64,000 nucleotides of DNA from Furcasterigmium furcatum (GCA_001599815.1 BCIA01000007.1:186001-250000), one strand, 5' to 3'. Numbered from the stretch's first letter, positions 11,488 to 23,876 are shown. Notes: a model not told the origin generated them from the sequence alone. Numbers and translations: made by a program.

Positions 11488-12375
11488 TCACTGCGCGACG
11501 GCTTCGAGCAGGGTCTTGGCCGCCAACTTGCCCAGGTTATTGGACGCAAGGGGCGAGTCTCCGGTCAGTAGGAGACGATCCCTGTGGACCTCTCCCGAGA
11601 TGTTGCTGTTGATGGGCTCGACTCCGAGGGCGCGGAGGCGCTCGCCGACGAGCCACTCCATCTTGCCGGGGATGTAGCCGATGTCGATGTTGGGGCCCTG
11701 GTCGAGAGAGTCGGGGAACACGTCGACTTTGTACCCGTCGTAGATGTACTTTGATCCCTCGGGCTTGCCGACGTCGGCGGCGAGCATGCTGGCCGGGCCG
11801 TGGCACAGGGTGATGAAGAAGCGCTGGTTTTCATGGGCCCAGCGGAGGATGTTGCCGACGGTGTGGGAGAAGGGGATCCCATTGAGGACGCCGTGGCCGC
11901 CGGGGATGAAGACGGCCAGGTAGGGTGTCTGTTTTGTGAAGCCCTTGCCCCAGACTTGTTCCAGGTTGAGGGGGCTTCGTATCTTCTGCTTGTACTTGTC
12001 GTAGATGGCCTTGACGGCCTGATCCTCCTTGGGGAACGCCCACATCTCGAACTTGACGGGCTCGCCGGTCAAGGTGGCGATGTCGATATCGAAACCGGCG
12101 GCGTCCAGGTGAAGCATGGGCAGCAGCGTCTCGACGGGATGGTTGCCCGTGGAGAAGAACTCGCCGTTTGCCATCTTGAGGTACCGCTCCTGCGTCGCGA
12201 TGAGCAGGACCTTCCACTTGCCGCCTTTGTAGGCGTTGGCGGTGTAATTGGCGTCGCCCTCAGCGTAGTCCGTCTTGGGCGCGACATACTGAGTGAGGGA
12301 GAAGGGCGAGGGGAACCAGGCGTCGTCCTCGGCCTGGTCGCGGACGGGTCCACGGTCCGATTCGTTGCTGGGCAT
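11488..12375 (-). CDS. Hsp31/HchA-type glyoxalase III
   Basis: Cytosolic DJ-1/PfpI superfamily protein of 295 aa, expected to convert methylglyoxal to lactate without cofactor and to act in stress protection. The whole length follows bacterial HchA: DAWFPSPFSLTQY, the FSTGNHPVETLLPM block, the PGGHGVLNG loop, the nucleophile elbow TLCHGPASML (catalytic Cys) and the closing HRDRLLLTGDSPLASNNLGK. Length matches the family (about 283 aa). I chose the Met at 12375 because the 47 residues encoded upstream are Pro/His-rich and lie outside the conserved fold. Single exon. The close likeness to bacterial HchA is normal for fungal members. Confidence 0.92.
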   Translation of the reverse strand: MPSNESDRGPVRDQAEDDAWFPSPFSLTQYVAPKTDYAEGDANYTANAYKGGKWKVLLIATQERYLKMANGEFFSTGNHPVETLLPMLHLDAAGFDIDIATLTGEPVKFEMWAFPKEDQAVKAIYDKYKQKIRSPLNLEQVWGKGFTKQTPYLAVFIPGGHGVLNGIPFSHTVGNILRWAHENQRFFITLCHGPASMLAADVGKPEGSKYIYDGYKVDVFPDSLDQGPNIDIGYIPGKMEWLVGERLRALGVEPINSNISGEVHRDRLLLTGDSPLASNNLGKLAAKTLLEAVAQ

Positions 12376-14220
12376 GGTGAGAGGTTGCGCGGGTTCTGGA
12401 CTTGTGTGAAAGGGATGAGTTGCAGGAAGTGCAGTCTGGAATGAGGGAGGAAGAGGGACGCTTCGAGGTTTTGAGGTCTCACGAACCACGCACGGGTGAC
12501 GTCTCACCAGTCTCATTCGGGGTGCGGGGATTCCTTAAAGTTCACCGCCACGTGAAGCTTGTGAGACCCATTCAGGCCGTCTTGCACCTTTGAGGCCGAT
12601 CTTCCCCTGTCCACCTCCGAGTCTAGTCCGATTCCGATCATGCCCGGGAGTACGAGGCCAAAGCCGTGTGCGGGATCTTCTGATCGGCTTGATGTTCCAG
12701 GCTGAAGTAATGGTCCACGATCTGGAAATTGGTGATACTTAGTCCGTATTTCAGGACAGGCAGTAATTACATTACACAATTTCTCCAGCCGCAATTGAGC
12801 CGGTATTCATGCCTCTATGACGTGTCCCTTACGAAGACATGTCTAATGACTCGCGTCCGCAGCTGGTAGTCGGTCGTGGATCAGTAGCGGATCCGAACAT
12901 GCAAGGGTCATGTTACAGGTCACGAGTCTACGTTTACAACGACGAGCGAATGCATGCTGAATTTCTTCGACTATCAAGTACAAGAAAGACGTCTTGTCCA
13001 GAGAAACTTTTTAGCATCGTCGAATCCGGATGCGTCGTATCGATCAAGGGTGAGCACTTTGCTTCTTCAAGTGAGACGAACGGTCCCTGTCTGGGTAAAA
13101 TTGTGGAACGCTTGGCTGCTCTGCACCAAAATTAGTTTATTCCCTCCACACGTTCAGCTCAGAAAGCATCTCCAGACTCATGGTATTCCTCGGATATAAG
13201 TAGAGCTTTATGAGTCCGCCGGAGAGCTTCAAAGTCTGATTCTTGAACGTGTTAGTTGGCGACACCCGGCCTACTCCGCGGCTCATGGGAGTCTGAGCCG
13301 ATGCAGACTATACGTACTTTGGCCCCTAAACGTTACCTACTGCGCCCTCGGGAGCGCAGCGAGAAGAGGGTGCTTTTCGCGCTTCAAGCCTGCACTACCA
13401 AGATACTAAAGCCACAATGCTTGATTATTCTAGGATGCAGGTCTAATACTTAGGTCACCTGGGTTTTGGGTGCTTAATTGGGTCCCTGTCTCTCGTTGCC
13501 CCCTTTACAGCCTGGGTCATGGAGTCAATGCCGGTTTCGCCGCTCTTTCAGCACTGATGTGTCTTGCCCTGTCTTACTATTATCATTACCTCAACGCTAC
13601 CAACCGGAGGCTTAATGGTCGTAAATGGGTTGTTTAAGCCAGTTTGAACGGACTAGGACGCAATGTTGATCTTTCAAGTTCTGCTCTTCTCTTGAACTTT
13701 CTCTGTTCCGCTCGCCGCGTTGTTATTGCATGTACAGGTTGCCCTGGGAAGGTTTTAGGCCCCCAAGGCTGCCGCAACTCATTAATCAGATAGCACCGCC
13801 ACGCAACGATACAACCAGAAGTTCAGTGAATGGTCGGGTTATGAGGCAGCCAGCTGTCACGTGAGCCCTGGTTGCCTGCTGCTACTTTAGATACTATCGA
13901 CCAATGGTCTCTCCTCAGCTCAAGCAAGCCACTTCAGCCAACGCAGATTCCTGGTTTTACCATGTCCAGTGCAGCGCACTATTCAGGACTAGCTTTCTTG
14001 TCACTCTTGCTCAGGCTCGGCTCAGGTCCAGGCTCAGCCACCGCCCTCTCAGGCGGCAGGCGATGGCGCAAGCCAAGGACCAATTTAAGGCCACCACAGT
14101 ATCGGCTGTATTCAAAATTCGGTCCTCAGACAACGCTCGTCGCCAATGTGGAAGTGCGTTGCTTTCCCATGAGCTATTGCCTCCGTGAAATTTTATTGCG
14201 TAGGACTCTGGAAGTGGCTA
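12376..14220. other. Long intergenic region (1.85 kb)
   Basis: No gene is supported. Several short open frames occur on the plus strand (for example near 12840 and 13870) but they show no domain, signal peptide or splice logic. The first few hundred bases should hold the Hsp31 promoter. Confidence 0.45.
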
Positions 14221-15078
14221 TTAAAGCCTCTCAAACTCGTCAGGCAATCTCTCTCCGTTAACCCAAGCCGATACCCCTTGGGCAAAGAGCTCTGGAAACT
14301 GCATGTCCCATCCATGCGCTGCTTCCCTCAACACAATTGCTCCTGACCCATCCTCAGGCCACGCCTGGTCCTGGTCGGTCCGCCTGCTTCTCAACGCATC
14401 GGCCGTCCTCTCTATCATGGGGACGTCATCCCCTTTCGCCCCTGCGATGGACAGAGTCCGTACCTTCAAGTGCCGCACGTGGTCCAAAGTGAACGACGAG
14501 ACCCACGGGAACATATCTTGGACCAGCTGCCAGGTGATGTTGTCCCTCATCTCTGCCACCAATTCGTCACTGAGCTTCAGGCCAAGTGATGAGGATTGAT
14601 ACCGGAACACCCATTCAGGTAGCCAATGCAGCATAAGCCTCATAGAATAATAGGTGAAGCTTATCCATCGTGCCATGAATAATCGTGTCCCAACTACTGG
14701 AGCAGCACCTGAGACAAAAAGCGAGAGCACAAGGTCGGGCTGGTCTAACGCGAGGCACTGGCCTATGTAGCCGCCCATGGAGACACCGACGACGTGGGCC
14801 TTTCCGCCGTGGGCGTGCGATCGAATGAGTTGTGCGATATGCCAGGCCGAGTTGTCGGCTGTGCCTGGTTGAATGTGTCGTGATGCCGAATGCAACGGTA
14901 GGTCGGGGAGAAGAACGTGGAAGTCAGAGAGGTGCGGGAGGACGAGCGCAAACTCAAGATGACATGTAAAGCCTCCGTGGAGAAGGACAATAGTTGTTGG
15001 CTTATCGGCATTCCATGATGTAAATGACAATGACGTGGCAGGTGAGTCTTCTTGTGAAGGCGAGGCCATGGCGAACAA
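14221..15078 (-). CDS. Alpha/beta hydrolase
   Basis: Single-exon alpha/beta-hydrolase fold protein of 285 aa. The strand-3 motif IVLLHGGFT (oxyanion hole), the nucleophile elbow VVGVSMGGYIG (Ser), and a late acidic/His pair (the final block REAAHGWDMQFPELFA carries the His) give the expected catalytic order. No signal peptide or membrane segment is seen. It resembles general hydrolases of the MhpC/peroxidase-like group rather than lipases. The substrate is unknown. A second Met at residue 4 could equally be the start. Confidence 0.85.
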   Translation of the reverse strand: MFAMASPSQEDSPATSLSFTSWNADKPTTIVLLHGGFTCHLEFALVLPHLSDFHVLLPDLPLHSASRHIQPGTADNSAWHIAQLIRSHAHGGKAHVVGVSMGGYIGQCLALDQPDLVLSLFVSGAAPVVGTRLFMARWISFTYYSMRLMLHWLPEWVFRYQSSSLGLKLSDELVAEMRDNITWQLVQDMFPWVSSFTLDHVRHLKVRTLSIAGAKGDDVPMIERTADALRSRRTDQDQAWPEDGSGAIVLREAAHGWDMQFPELFAQGVSAWVNGERLPDEFERL

Positions 15079-15626
15079 TGCGATGCGAAGTCGGAGAGTA
15101 GTTGGGGTGAAATGGAAAAGCGCAAAGATTAGACCTTCTTATAGTACGTGTCAGCTCTGGGCTCTAATCGCAGTGTTCTTAAAAGGGGGAGTTGTGGTGA
15201 AGTGGCATTCGCTCGGGTTCATAATGAGGCCGAGCGGCCCGGTGCAGGCCGGCTCGGTATCTGGGAGGGACCCGAGCTTATTAGTAGTGGCTGGGCGAGA
15301 CGCAAACGTCCTAGAGACCAGCGCGACTCTCTCGAAGCTAATAGAATAACACTTGAGAATAATCTTGACGATGATATGCACCGGTGGCTAAGTTGTGCAT
15401 GCTCAGCCACCCGGCAATGCTCAGGGGCGGCACAGGGTTAAAGCAGCGAGAATTTGGAACACACACCCACTTCAGATTCGGCCTGACACAACCAATCTCT
15501 AAGGTTCTCGGTGTCGCAGCCTTATTTCTAAAGATGGAAGAGGGTGGCATCGTGATTGAGGGGTAGCCCAACTTGCTTCGATTCCTCTCCATCTTGCCCG
15601 TCACAAATGCCCTCGCATCTATCATC
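15079..15626. other. Divergent intergenic region (548 bp)
   Basis: Shared upstream region of the alpha/beta hydrolase and the HeLo-like/ankyrin gene. No feature beyond short chance open frames. Confidence 0.45.
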
Positions 15627-18149
15627 ATGGAGCTGCTTGGCGGCGTCGGTGCAGCTATCGGGGTCGCAGACGTAGCGGTCCGCACCAGCCTCAAGCTATG
15701 GCGTGTCAGTGTCGCCTGGCGCGATGCGCCAAATGACCTGCACCGTCTCCTTGAAGACATGACCCGGGCTGAGAGATTCTTCCGCGAGGCCGAAGAAGGT
15801 CTCAAAGCTCGAAGCAGCGGGTCATCGACGAATGCAAGTCCTCCGACACGGCCTCAACACCAAATGGAGATGGACAAGCTTCTTCACTACGGCCTTCAAG
15901 TCTTATCGCAGATCGAGCAGATCGTCGACCGCCTACGTGATGCAGACACCTCAGCAGGGCAGAGCGCTCACGTCCTGGAAAAGGCCCAGCACGGGCCGAC
16001 ATACGAAGCCTCGCTCAGCAAAAGGCGCAAGGCCGTCTGGTTGAGAAACGCAGGAAGAATCTCCCTCCTTAGAAAGGAACTGGACGCCACCATGTCTGGC
16101 TTTTGCCAGTTTCTGGTCATGGAAAATACGTAAGTCCGTCGGGTTAGAATCTTTGATAGGTCCCACGTGCAGCTGGGTTGACACCAAACGTCCAGGACAA
16201 TTCTCACAGAGCTTCGCACGACATTTGATACGTCCCGGAATCGCCTCGTTTCCCATATCAATGAACAGCTCGAGATTACAGAACATGGTATTACAAGCTA
16301 TGTTGACGAGAGGTTCGGCCACGTCCAGGATCTGACACTCGAACGGTTCACCGAGGCGATGGACGCACCTCACCGCAATCTCCTAACTCATTTCGATAAG
16401 GGGATGAATGCCTTGAGATCTAACATCGTTTCAGACATTGTCAACACCTACAAGGATGCTGCCTTTCCTGAAGGATCTCTTCGTCGTGGCGGCCACCACT
16501 CTGTTCCGGCAGATTCGACCCCGTCGGAGCTCGCAGCCGCGTCGAGCGCAACGTGGACGGCAATCATCCGCCAGCTTGCCCCTTCACCTCGCAGGGTCTC
16601 ACGATCTTGTGGATTCGACTGCAAATGCTTCTGTCATTCCCAGGAGTTCTATTCTTCTTGGAGTATGACGGCATTCCAGTCGGTGCTTGGTTCCATCGCC
16701 ATGACGTACTCGGCCACCGCGACCGAGGATTGTGACGATGTTTCATGCGAGAATACCCGGAATTCCTCCCCCCCTTTTCAGGATTTGAGCGTGACATACC
16801 ACTTTCCCGCCTGGTTGATTCGGGTGGCCCTGTCGATCTTCGTCTCGAGCAACCTCAACGGCAGTCCCCAGTTCAACGTCCGCATCATCAACCGCATCTC
16901 ACCTGATAGCACTGTATTCTCGCAGAGCTTGTTTGGTTACATCTGGCGCCAAGATGTCCCCGGTCTGAGGAGATTGCTTGAAGAGAGGCGATTTTCAGTC
17001 TACGATGTTCGCGGCGATACTGATGAGCCACCTCTTCTTTTAGCCGTCGTTACGAGAAACGTAGCCATGATCGAGTTGCTCCTCCAGGCACAGGCTGATC
17101 CATGGCAAAGGACGACTATCAGACAGTTCTCCGAGTCAGCTGTCAGTCTCGCTTTCAGATTCTACCACTCCGGGGACTCGGCAAGCGAGAAGCTCGCTAA
17201 GCTGCTCCCGTTGTCAACTCACATGACCGACGAAGACTTCACCGTGTTGCATTTGGCCGTCATTGGGGCATTGCAGATGGATCTTAGTAAAGTCTTGCAG
17301 GAACCTCAACATCTCGCCGACATCAACCGGAAAAGCACCTCCGATGGGTTCACGCCTCTGCATCTCGCTGCCCTTCGAGGAGATGCCGGAGCCGTGAAAC
17401 TGCTGCTCCGCGCCGGAGCCGATCTGACAATCAAAAACGCCCAGACCAAGACACCCCTCGGCTTTGCGTGTCACTTTGGTCACTACGAAGCTGCGAAGCT
17501 GCTTGTGCAGGCCGGGGCGCCAGTCAATGACCGAGATTTCTACGGCCATACGCCTTTGAACGAGGCCGCCTTCGTGCATGGCCCCCAAGGGCCCAGGCTT
17601 GTGGCCCTGCTCCTCGATAACGGGGCCGACATTCATACATTGAACAAGTGGAACTGCGAGCCTTTGGCGTTTGCGGCACAGAATAATGCAATTGAGTCGG
17701 TCAAATATCTTATTGAGCGAGGAGCTCACGTCAATCACCGGGACTGGGAAGGCGACACGGTGTTGTTTGAGTCCATCTACTTCCAACGGCATGAGATTGC
17801 TCGAGTTCTCCTGGAGCATGGGGCAGATCTCAGGGTCGTCAATAACCATGGATGGGGCGTCCTACATCACCTCGCAAGCATGGGCGACGAGGAGATGATG
17901 GGCATCTTCGCCTCGTCAAAGATGACAGGGGTTAGTTGCCTTGCCAAAGACTCTTCCGGCAGGACACCCCTCGTGCTTTTCAACAGAAGGGAAAGTTCGG
18001 AACAATTGAGAAGGGCATTTAATCAACTCCTCAACAGCATCGAGGGGCCAGGGGACAACGTTTCGGACGTCCTCGGCAGGGAGCAGGATGAGCCGTCGCC
18101 AGAGGAAGTTTTTCATGATGCGCAAGAGCACTGGCCGGATGATAACTGA
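15627..18149 (+). CDS. HeLo-like N-terminal domain and ankyrin-repeat protein
   Basis: Protein of 818 aa. The N-terminus (MELLGGVGAAIGVADVAV, then a helical region with RRL/LED-type heptads up to about residue 110) resembles the helical N-terminal domains of fungal STAND/HeLo-like proteins, which take part in self/non-self recognition and regulated cell death. A middle region of about 400 residues has no motif I know. Residues about 550-740 contain at least five ankyrin repeats (GFTPLHLAALRGDAGAVKLL, KTPLGFACHFGHYEAAKLL, HTPLNEAAF, and so on). Exons 15627-16129 and 16196-18149 with a GTAAGT intron in phase. I chose the Met at 15627 because it opens the conserved helix; another lies at 15573. 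The ankyrin part is certain, the HeLo-like part is inference. Confidence 0.82.
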
Positions 18150-18816
18150 AGTCAACGCTGCTTTTGTGTTACATTCGACCTAGGTACGTACTCGTGCTGT
18201 TTCAACTGGACTGGCTGCTGCTGACTATGAACTGTAAAGGGGGCTATACGATGGAGGACACGGGTGGGCTGCAACCCCTTCATGTTGATGACCCAGGCAG
18301 CGAGTCTTTTTCAGGAAACATCGATGTAGGAGAGCTTCTGGTAGTACGAGTATAAGGAGAATTCAAGGCCACAGACTGCATGAAATGTAATAAGCTAATG
18401 TTGTTTGAATCGACTTGCTACTGAGACTGAGAGCTTGCTCTTCTTTTATTTCACTTACAACAACACCTGGGAGCAGATCTCAGTGTTGGACGGTAAAGCA
18501 AGCCCTCGTCCTTATCTTCTCGCAACTTTCATCTTCAGCGAGAGAAAACTATCTTCTTCCATCAAGAGCATCTTTTAGATCCCCTTTGTTTGCACCTGCT
18601 CACTTCCGCGAGAAAGAAAGTCAGGAAAAGCCGCCGGGTTCGCGTCCTCGACACATGCCTTTCCAATCACACATATAGATTCACTTTGGACGTGTATCGA
18701 ACATCAAGTCATTATCATTAGATTCTACCGTAGGCCAAGACCAGTGTCAAACATATGTGCTGCCTGGAATCATTGTTGCCTGGGTACATGAAAGATTCCT
18801 GTTGGTGGGTTCAACC
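18150..18816. other. Convergent intergenic region (667 bp)
   Basis: Lies between the ends of the ankyrin gene and the next minus-strand gene. Nothing recognisable. Confidence 0.5.
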
Positions 18817-20391
18817 CTACCAGCTGTTCCCTCGCCGAGGGCTCAAACTCGAGGGTCGAAGAAAGCCTCTGCTATCAATACCAACCATGCCTGGCTGTGG
18901 AGGTAGAATTGAGATCGGCGGGGCCTCAATCGCAGGTCTTTGTCTTCTGCTGGGAGACTTAACGCCCTGGGCAGGTTTGACTTCAGACGAGCGATCAACG
19001 ACCATCCTGCCCTGTCGCTCCACAAAGGCCAGGCTGAGGGCGAGTGCGGAGCCCAGCACGTATGCCTTGAGCATCTGGAAGAGCGCCAGTAGCATCCTGG
19101 CCGGCAGGAGCATGATATGCACGTGCTCCTGATTGGGGGTTCTGTCCTCTAAGCCTCGGTATCCAGGACTCACGCGATGTTGTGGCTCAATTCTCGGTGT
19201 GACCGGGCTCTGTTGATGCACAGGCGGCTCCAGAATGGCGGCCACATGAATAGGTGCTTCCTCCCGCGGCCCGTTGGCTGATCGATTCATCTCTCTTACC
19301 AGTTGATTCCGCAAGATATCAATGAGCTCATCTCTCACTTGATGGGACGGGTTCGGCCATCTGTCCGGCTCCTCGACTGACTCGGACTCGGCCTGGGTCT
19401 CTTGGCCATCGTCTACCAAGGTTTCGTCTGTCGCGAGGCTCGCTGGTGTGGGGTTGGGAAGCTCCATGGCCGTCTTTTGGATATTCTTTTGTCCCATAGC
19501 CCTCTCCAGGCCTTTGGCCACCTCGTCCAGGCTCTTGGTGAATTCGACGTCCCGACTGAGATTTATCCGAGTGAGGGTCGAGCCGTCTCTCTTGTCGAAC
19601 GTGGACGAGAATTTTGCGAGCTTGTGCTTGAACTGCCGGCTTTTGCTGCTCAGCGTCCCCTCGATTTCGACACGCATGAAGACAGGACGCTGGCTGTGCT
19701 CGAAGGCGAAAGCGGTGTGGTACTCCTGGTTGTGCACCTGCCCGGGGGCCATCTGGTTCTCCTTGAGCTCCCACTCCAACGTCCTGATGCCGTCGCAACC
19801 GAGCGGCGTGCCGCGTTGGCCGCGGAAGACCCAGCGGTCGCTGTTGGTCGAAGAGATGGTAGAGTCGCGCCCCATGCCGCCGAGTTCGACGACGCCCATG
19901 GCGCCCAGCCGCGGTATCGCAGACTTTTGAACGACCTTGTCAGCGAAGGTCCTGGGGCCGACGATGCACTGCGGACCGAAGTACTCGCGAATCTGCACAG
20001 CGTAGTCCGATGCCAGCTTCGTGGACGGCTGACTCCCGCGCCGGGGCGTGCGCAGGGCGTAACAGTCCGTGCCCTCGCTGAGGGTGATGAAGACGCTGGC
20101 CGTCTTGAGCCAGTAGCCCTGGGGCTGTTTGAAGGTCACGTCCATGTAGACGATGCCGGCGGGGTTCTTCTTCTCGATCCCGAGCGTGCCCCATTGCGCG
20201 TCGCTCCAGGAGTACTTGCAATCGACGTCGACCTTGCCAATTTTGCCGTGCCCGACGCGAAGATGGTGGCCTCTCGCGTCGCTCTCATTGAACTCCTCGA
20301 AGTCGTTCCTCCCGTAGCGCCAGACCTTGAGAGACGGCCCTCGGTACGACGAGTTCTGAGGCTCATTGGGGGGGCCCAATGCGAGGCTCAT
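18817..20391 (-). CDS. Protein of unknown function with C-terminal membrane helix
   Basis: Intact single exon of 524 aa that I do not recognise. Residues 1-300 look like a beta-rich globular domain (SLKVWRYGRNDFEEFNESDA, then VVELGGMGRDSTISS). Residues about 305-420 are acidic and Pro-rich, probably disordered. A hydrophobic stretch near residues 425-455 (LLPARMLLALFQMLKAYVLG) could be a membrane helix, followed by a basic tail, so the protein may be tail-anchored. It shares a 473-bp divergent upstream region with the next gene, which suggests joint regulation. Length and lack of stops over 1.5 kb support coding. Confidence 0.72.
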   Translation of the reverse strand: MSLALGPPNEPQNSSYRGPSLKVWRYGRNDFEEFNESDARGHHLRVGHGKIGKVDVDCKYSWSDAQWGTLGIEKKNPAGIVYMDVTFKQPQGYWLKTASVFITLSEGTDCYALRTPRRGSQPSTKLASDYAVQIREYFGPQCIVGPRTFADKVVQKSAIPRLGAMGVVELGGMGRDSTISSTNSDRWVFRGQRGTPLGCDGIRTLEWELKENQMAPGQVHNQEYHTAFAFEHSQRPVFMRVEIEGTLSSKSRQFKHKLAKFSSTFDKRDGSTLTRINLSRDVEFTKSLDEVAKGLERAMGQKNIQKTAMELPNPTPASLATDETLVDDGQETQAESESVEEPDRWPNPSHQVRDELIDILRNQLVREMNRSANGPREEAPIHVAAILEPPVHQQSPVTPRIEPQHRVSPGYRGLEDRTPNQEHVHIMLLPARMLLALFQMLKAYVLGSALALSLAFVERQGRMVVDRSSEVKPAQGVKSPSRRQRPAIEAPPISILPPQPGMVGIDSRGFLRPSSLSPRRGNSW

Positions 20392-20864
20392 CTTTTGAAC
20401 GAGTACTAGTAGAGCGGCCTGGGTACGAAGGCGACAACGAGTCGTGGGCCCATGCGGAGCTTGTTCAAACAGTGATAATCGGGCCAGTCGAATGGATAAG
20501 GAAGTGTAGGAGTCGCCTCACTTCGTACGCGGCGGGCAGAAGTCAGATTGGACGGATGAAGAAGCTCGGAAGAGCCTGAGGCCTCCACCTCAGCCTCCCT
20601 TCAGTGCGTGGCAAGGAAAATAGCCGCCAGCCTGATCGCCAAACTCGCATTGGACCACCCCTCTCTTACTCACAGGCCCCCAGATGGTATGCGTGGGGGC
20701 CAGGAAGCCTTGGGCCACGACCCCTGCACCCTCCCAAGCGCCGTGTCACGGATATGATCAGGCTGAGCCGCTGCGGGTGTCTCCCAGAGATGCACCAGGC
20801 TTCTCACATCTCACCTCACAAGTTCAAAACCACGGGCATTCTCATCGCCCACTAGGTACTAGGT
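20392..20864. promoter_or_regulatory. Divergent promoter region of two unknown genes
   Basis: 473 bp between two head-to-head genes. It must hold both promoters. I see no clear TATA box or dyad. Confidence 0.4.
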
Positions 20865-23818
20865 ATGGACACAGCCGGCGAATGTCCGCCTAAAGATGGA
20901 CAAGGCGACACCAAAGACCGACGGACAACACCACCACGCCCTCGCTCGGAACGAGCCACGACGCGGCATCGGTCTTCGTCGCGAAATAGAAAGAAACAGC
21001 GAGGTCTGTCTTTCCTAGACCAGGGGGATTCTCGCAACGACGTGCTCGCAAACTTGCGAAGGCGCACGGATCCGGATCGCGCACGGCAGGGCAGAGACTC
21101 GGCATACTACCCCCCGTACCCTGAAAGAGAAAGATTGGGATCCCCTTTTCTGGACGACGTGCGCGAACGCGAATACGCACCCCCTCGTGGTCAGAGAGAT
21201 TCGGCTGCCACGGTTGCCAAAGAGTCGTCCTCAGCCAATCCTCCACAACCACCGGCGCCCATCATCATCCACAACCAGATCTACAACGACCGAGAATCTC
21301 CGTATGGCTCAGAGGACGACCGAGCGGTCAAGCGCGCCGCTCGGCGAAGGGCCGATAGTCCACCTCACGACAACTATTATCCGAGAAGAAATGATCGGGA
21401 ACGGGAACGGGCTGAATTCGCTCGTGAAGCTCTGAGAGCCAGCTGCAAGGACCGAGACGCGGAAAGACGCAGAGAGCTACTGAATGACAGCATTCGGGGG
21501 AGAAGTCCACCGTATCACCCCACGAGCCGTGGCGCCAGGACGAAGACCTCCAGCCGCTCCAGGCAGTCGAAAAGGCCGCGGTCAAAAAGCCCAGACAATG
21601 GAGACATCCAAGGGAGAGAAGTTGTGGTGGCGACTGAGCCTGCGCCGACAACTGTGGTCATCGATCCAAGCTATCCTCGCGACATGACGGTCCACATGTC
21701 TCTTCCCATCAAGGATGACACGGAAGACTCATTGGAGGAGGGTTCCAAGCTACAGAGACTGGGGTTCTTCACCGAGGCACTTCACGTATTCAAGGAGCTC
21801 TACGAAGCGGCCCCAGGGAGCAGATACATCCAGGTCCAGTATGGCCAGTGTCTCATCGAGGCAGGCTCCCTTGCTTCCTTCGACACATTCGCGGAAGAGG
21901 TTGAAAAACCCCCGTCCCTGGACAATGCACTGGAAATCGACTGGTACATGCTCCTTCTAGGGGCCGGTATCGATCTGCCTGGCATGAAGAGCTTAGATCC
22001 AAGCTACATTCACGGGAGGGCTACGGGGCATCTGCAAAACGCCTGGCCATTCCTCAACTCTACCCAGGTGGGCGGTCCTTAGACTTCTGGCGATCAACGG
22101 CTTGGCTAATGTTGACGGGCAGATGCACATGTTGATTGAGGTCGGTCGCCGGACCGCGTCGGTAGACGACATCTTTGACGCCCCCGACGCCTGGAGGATG
22201 CTCTACAAGCATCTCCTGGCCCAAGGCATGGTGTGGGAGCTCCGAGATTTGGTCGACATGCTGGTCCCGGAGTATGGAGTCAAGGAGGCCCTCAACCGTC
22301 TGCTCGGGGGGCTGCAGCGATCTGAAGATGCATGTCTGGAGCGTCTGCGTGAGGACTGGGATCTCGACGCATATGATGGCGGACCAGCTGCCACCGCATT
22401 TCTCGACATGCTCTCCACCATATTCTACCATCATGTGGTGAAACAGACGCCCGGCGACAGGGTCGAAAAATACCGGCGCATGGGCGAGAGGCATGCGGCC
22501 GAACTAGTCAAGCAGGATGCCAGGCTCGCCATATCCCGACCGTACCTCAGATGGATGATGGTTCAGGTGATCTCCGACGACTACTGCGACCGCATGCAGC
22601 TGTCGAATCTCACATTTACCGGTCTCAAGAGGGGAACTTTCATGACATCGTCAAACTTTCCAACGGTATCGATACTGGCTTACAGACCCGTTGGGGATGA
22701 GACTCCGGTGTGGAAGCCGCGCTTGCGTCGACCAAACGAAGCTACTCTTGCGACTATCAAAATGATAGGAAATGCTGCAGCGTGTACGGGGGATCTGGAG
22801 ATGCAGGCATCTTGCCTGCAGGAAGAGATATGGCACCTTGCCGAGGGGCCCGAGGCTGTCATCGACAAGATCCACACATTGCGATCGGAGGCAGGGCACA
22901 CTAAGGCGCTCTGTTATCTCTACATGTTCAAGTATATGATAACACACTCTCCAGAGGCTCGCAGGCGGCTTCGGAGCGACATACTTGCTTTGGGAGAGCC
23001 TAACCTGGGCGACGACGTCGCCATCACTAGGTACATGGTTCTCAGGGCGCTGTCGACCAAATCCTACGAGAAAGAGCTCTACCTCGACCTGGCCAGGAGA
23101 CTCGAATCACCCAGCAGAGACAAACAAACGCAGCGGGACTCTAGCACCACGGAGCCTGGCCAGGACGGCGGATTGCCTGCAGCGCCTCGAGCTGGAGGTA
23201 TCATGCGCCAGTCGTTATCGCGAACAGAAATCACGAAAGACCCCGTCTCAGCGCGGGTGTCGTTCGAAAAGGGGCAGCTGCGGGACCTCACGTGCCCCGA
23301 GAGCACCGGCTCGGTAGTCAGTGGCGTCCCAGACGTTCACGTTTTTGACGCGGTTACTCGCAGCAATCAACTCATCCAGATCAAAGGTCAAATGGATGAT
23401 GTGGACATGATGCTCGGTAACGCCAAGTACAACGGCGACACTACCGAGGTGTCCAAGCTGCAGGAAAGAATGAAGAAGCTTGTCGTCCAACGAGCTGTCC
23501 TCCAGGCTGAAGACGGGCGCGATGGTGGGCAAAGGGTACCGTCTTCGGACTCCCGGAGTCGGTTTGACGATTTGAAGAGGCTGGAAAAAGGGAAGTCAGC
23601 TTGGGTGGAAGACTACGAAGGGTCTTCTGAGCGAGATTTAGCCCCTGGCTGGTCTGAGGGTTCTGGTAAGTTGGAATGATGTTCATTCCGGATGTACGAA
23701 TGAGGACTAACGTTGATAACAACCAGATCCTGAACGGGAGGCGGGAACTCTCCAGATTGAGTGGCATCCTGATGAGGCAGAACACACGGATGGAGATGTT
23801 AGCGATGATATTAAGTAG
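20865..23818 (+). CDS. Large protein with Arg/Ser-rich N-terminus, unknown function
   Basis: Protein of 945 aa. Residues 1-270 are rich in Arg, Ser, Asp and Pro and likely disordered. Residues about 285-345 (LEEGSKLQRLGFFTEALHVF, then VQYGQCLIEAGS) look like a TPR-type helical pair, followed by about 400 residues of helical globular sequence. The last 150 residues contain a coiled-coil-like stretch and an acidic tail. Exons 20865-22067, 22123-23665 and 23727-23818; the first intron is 55 nt (22068-22122) with a GCTAAT branch site, the second removes an apparent stop after SEGSG. The downstream permease ends only 59 bp away on the other strand. I do not recognise the family. Confidence 0.75.
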
Positions 23819-23876
23819 GAACTTAAATACTTGGGTATGATTTAGATACTACCTAAAGCTAAGCTACATTCCTGTC

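Noticed and set aside
12839..13199. Overlapping short plus-strand open frames
   Set aside because: No homology-like motifs, splice signals or signal peptide; composition like noncoding DNA.
19402..20409. 335-aa plus-strand open frame
   Set aside because: Antisense shadow of the 524-aa gene, with Arg/Ala/Val-rich composition.
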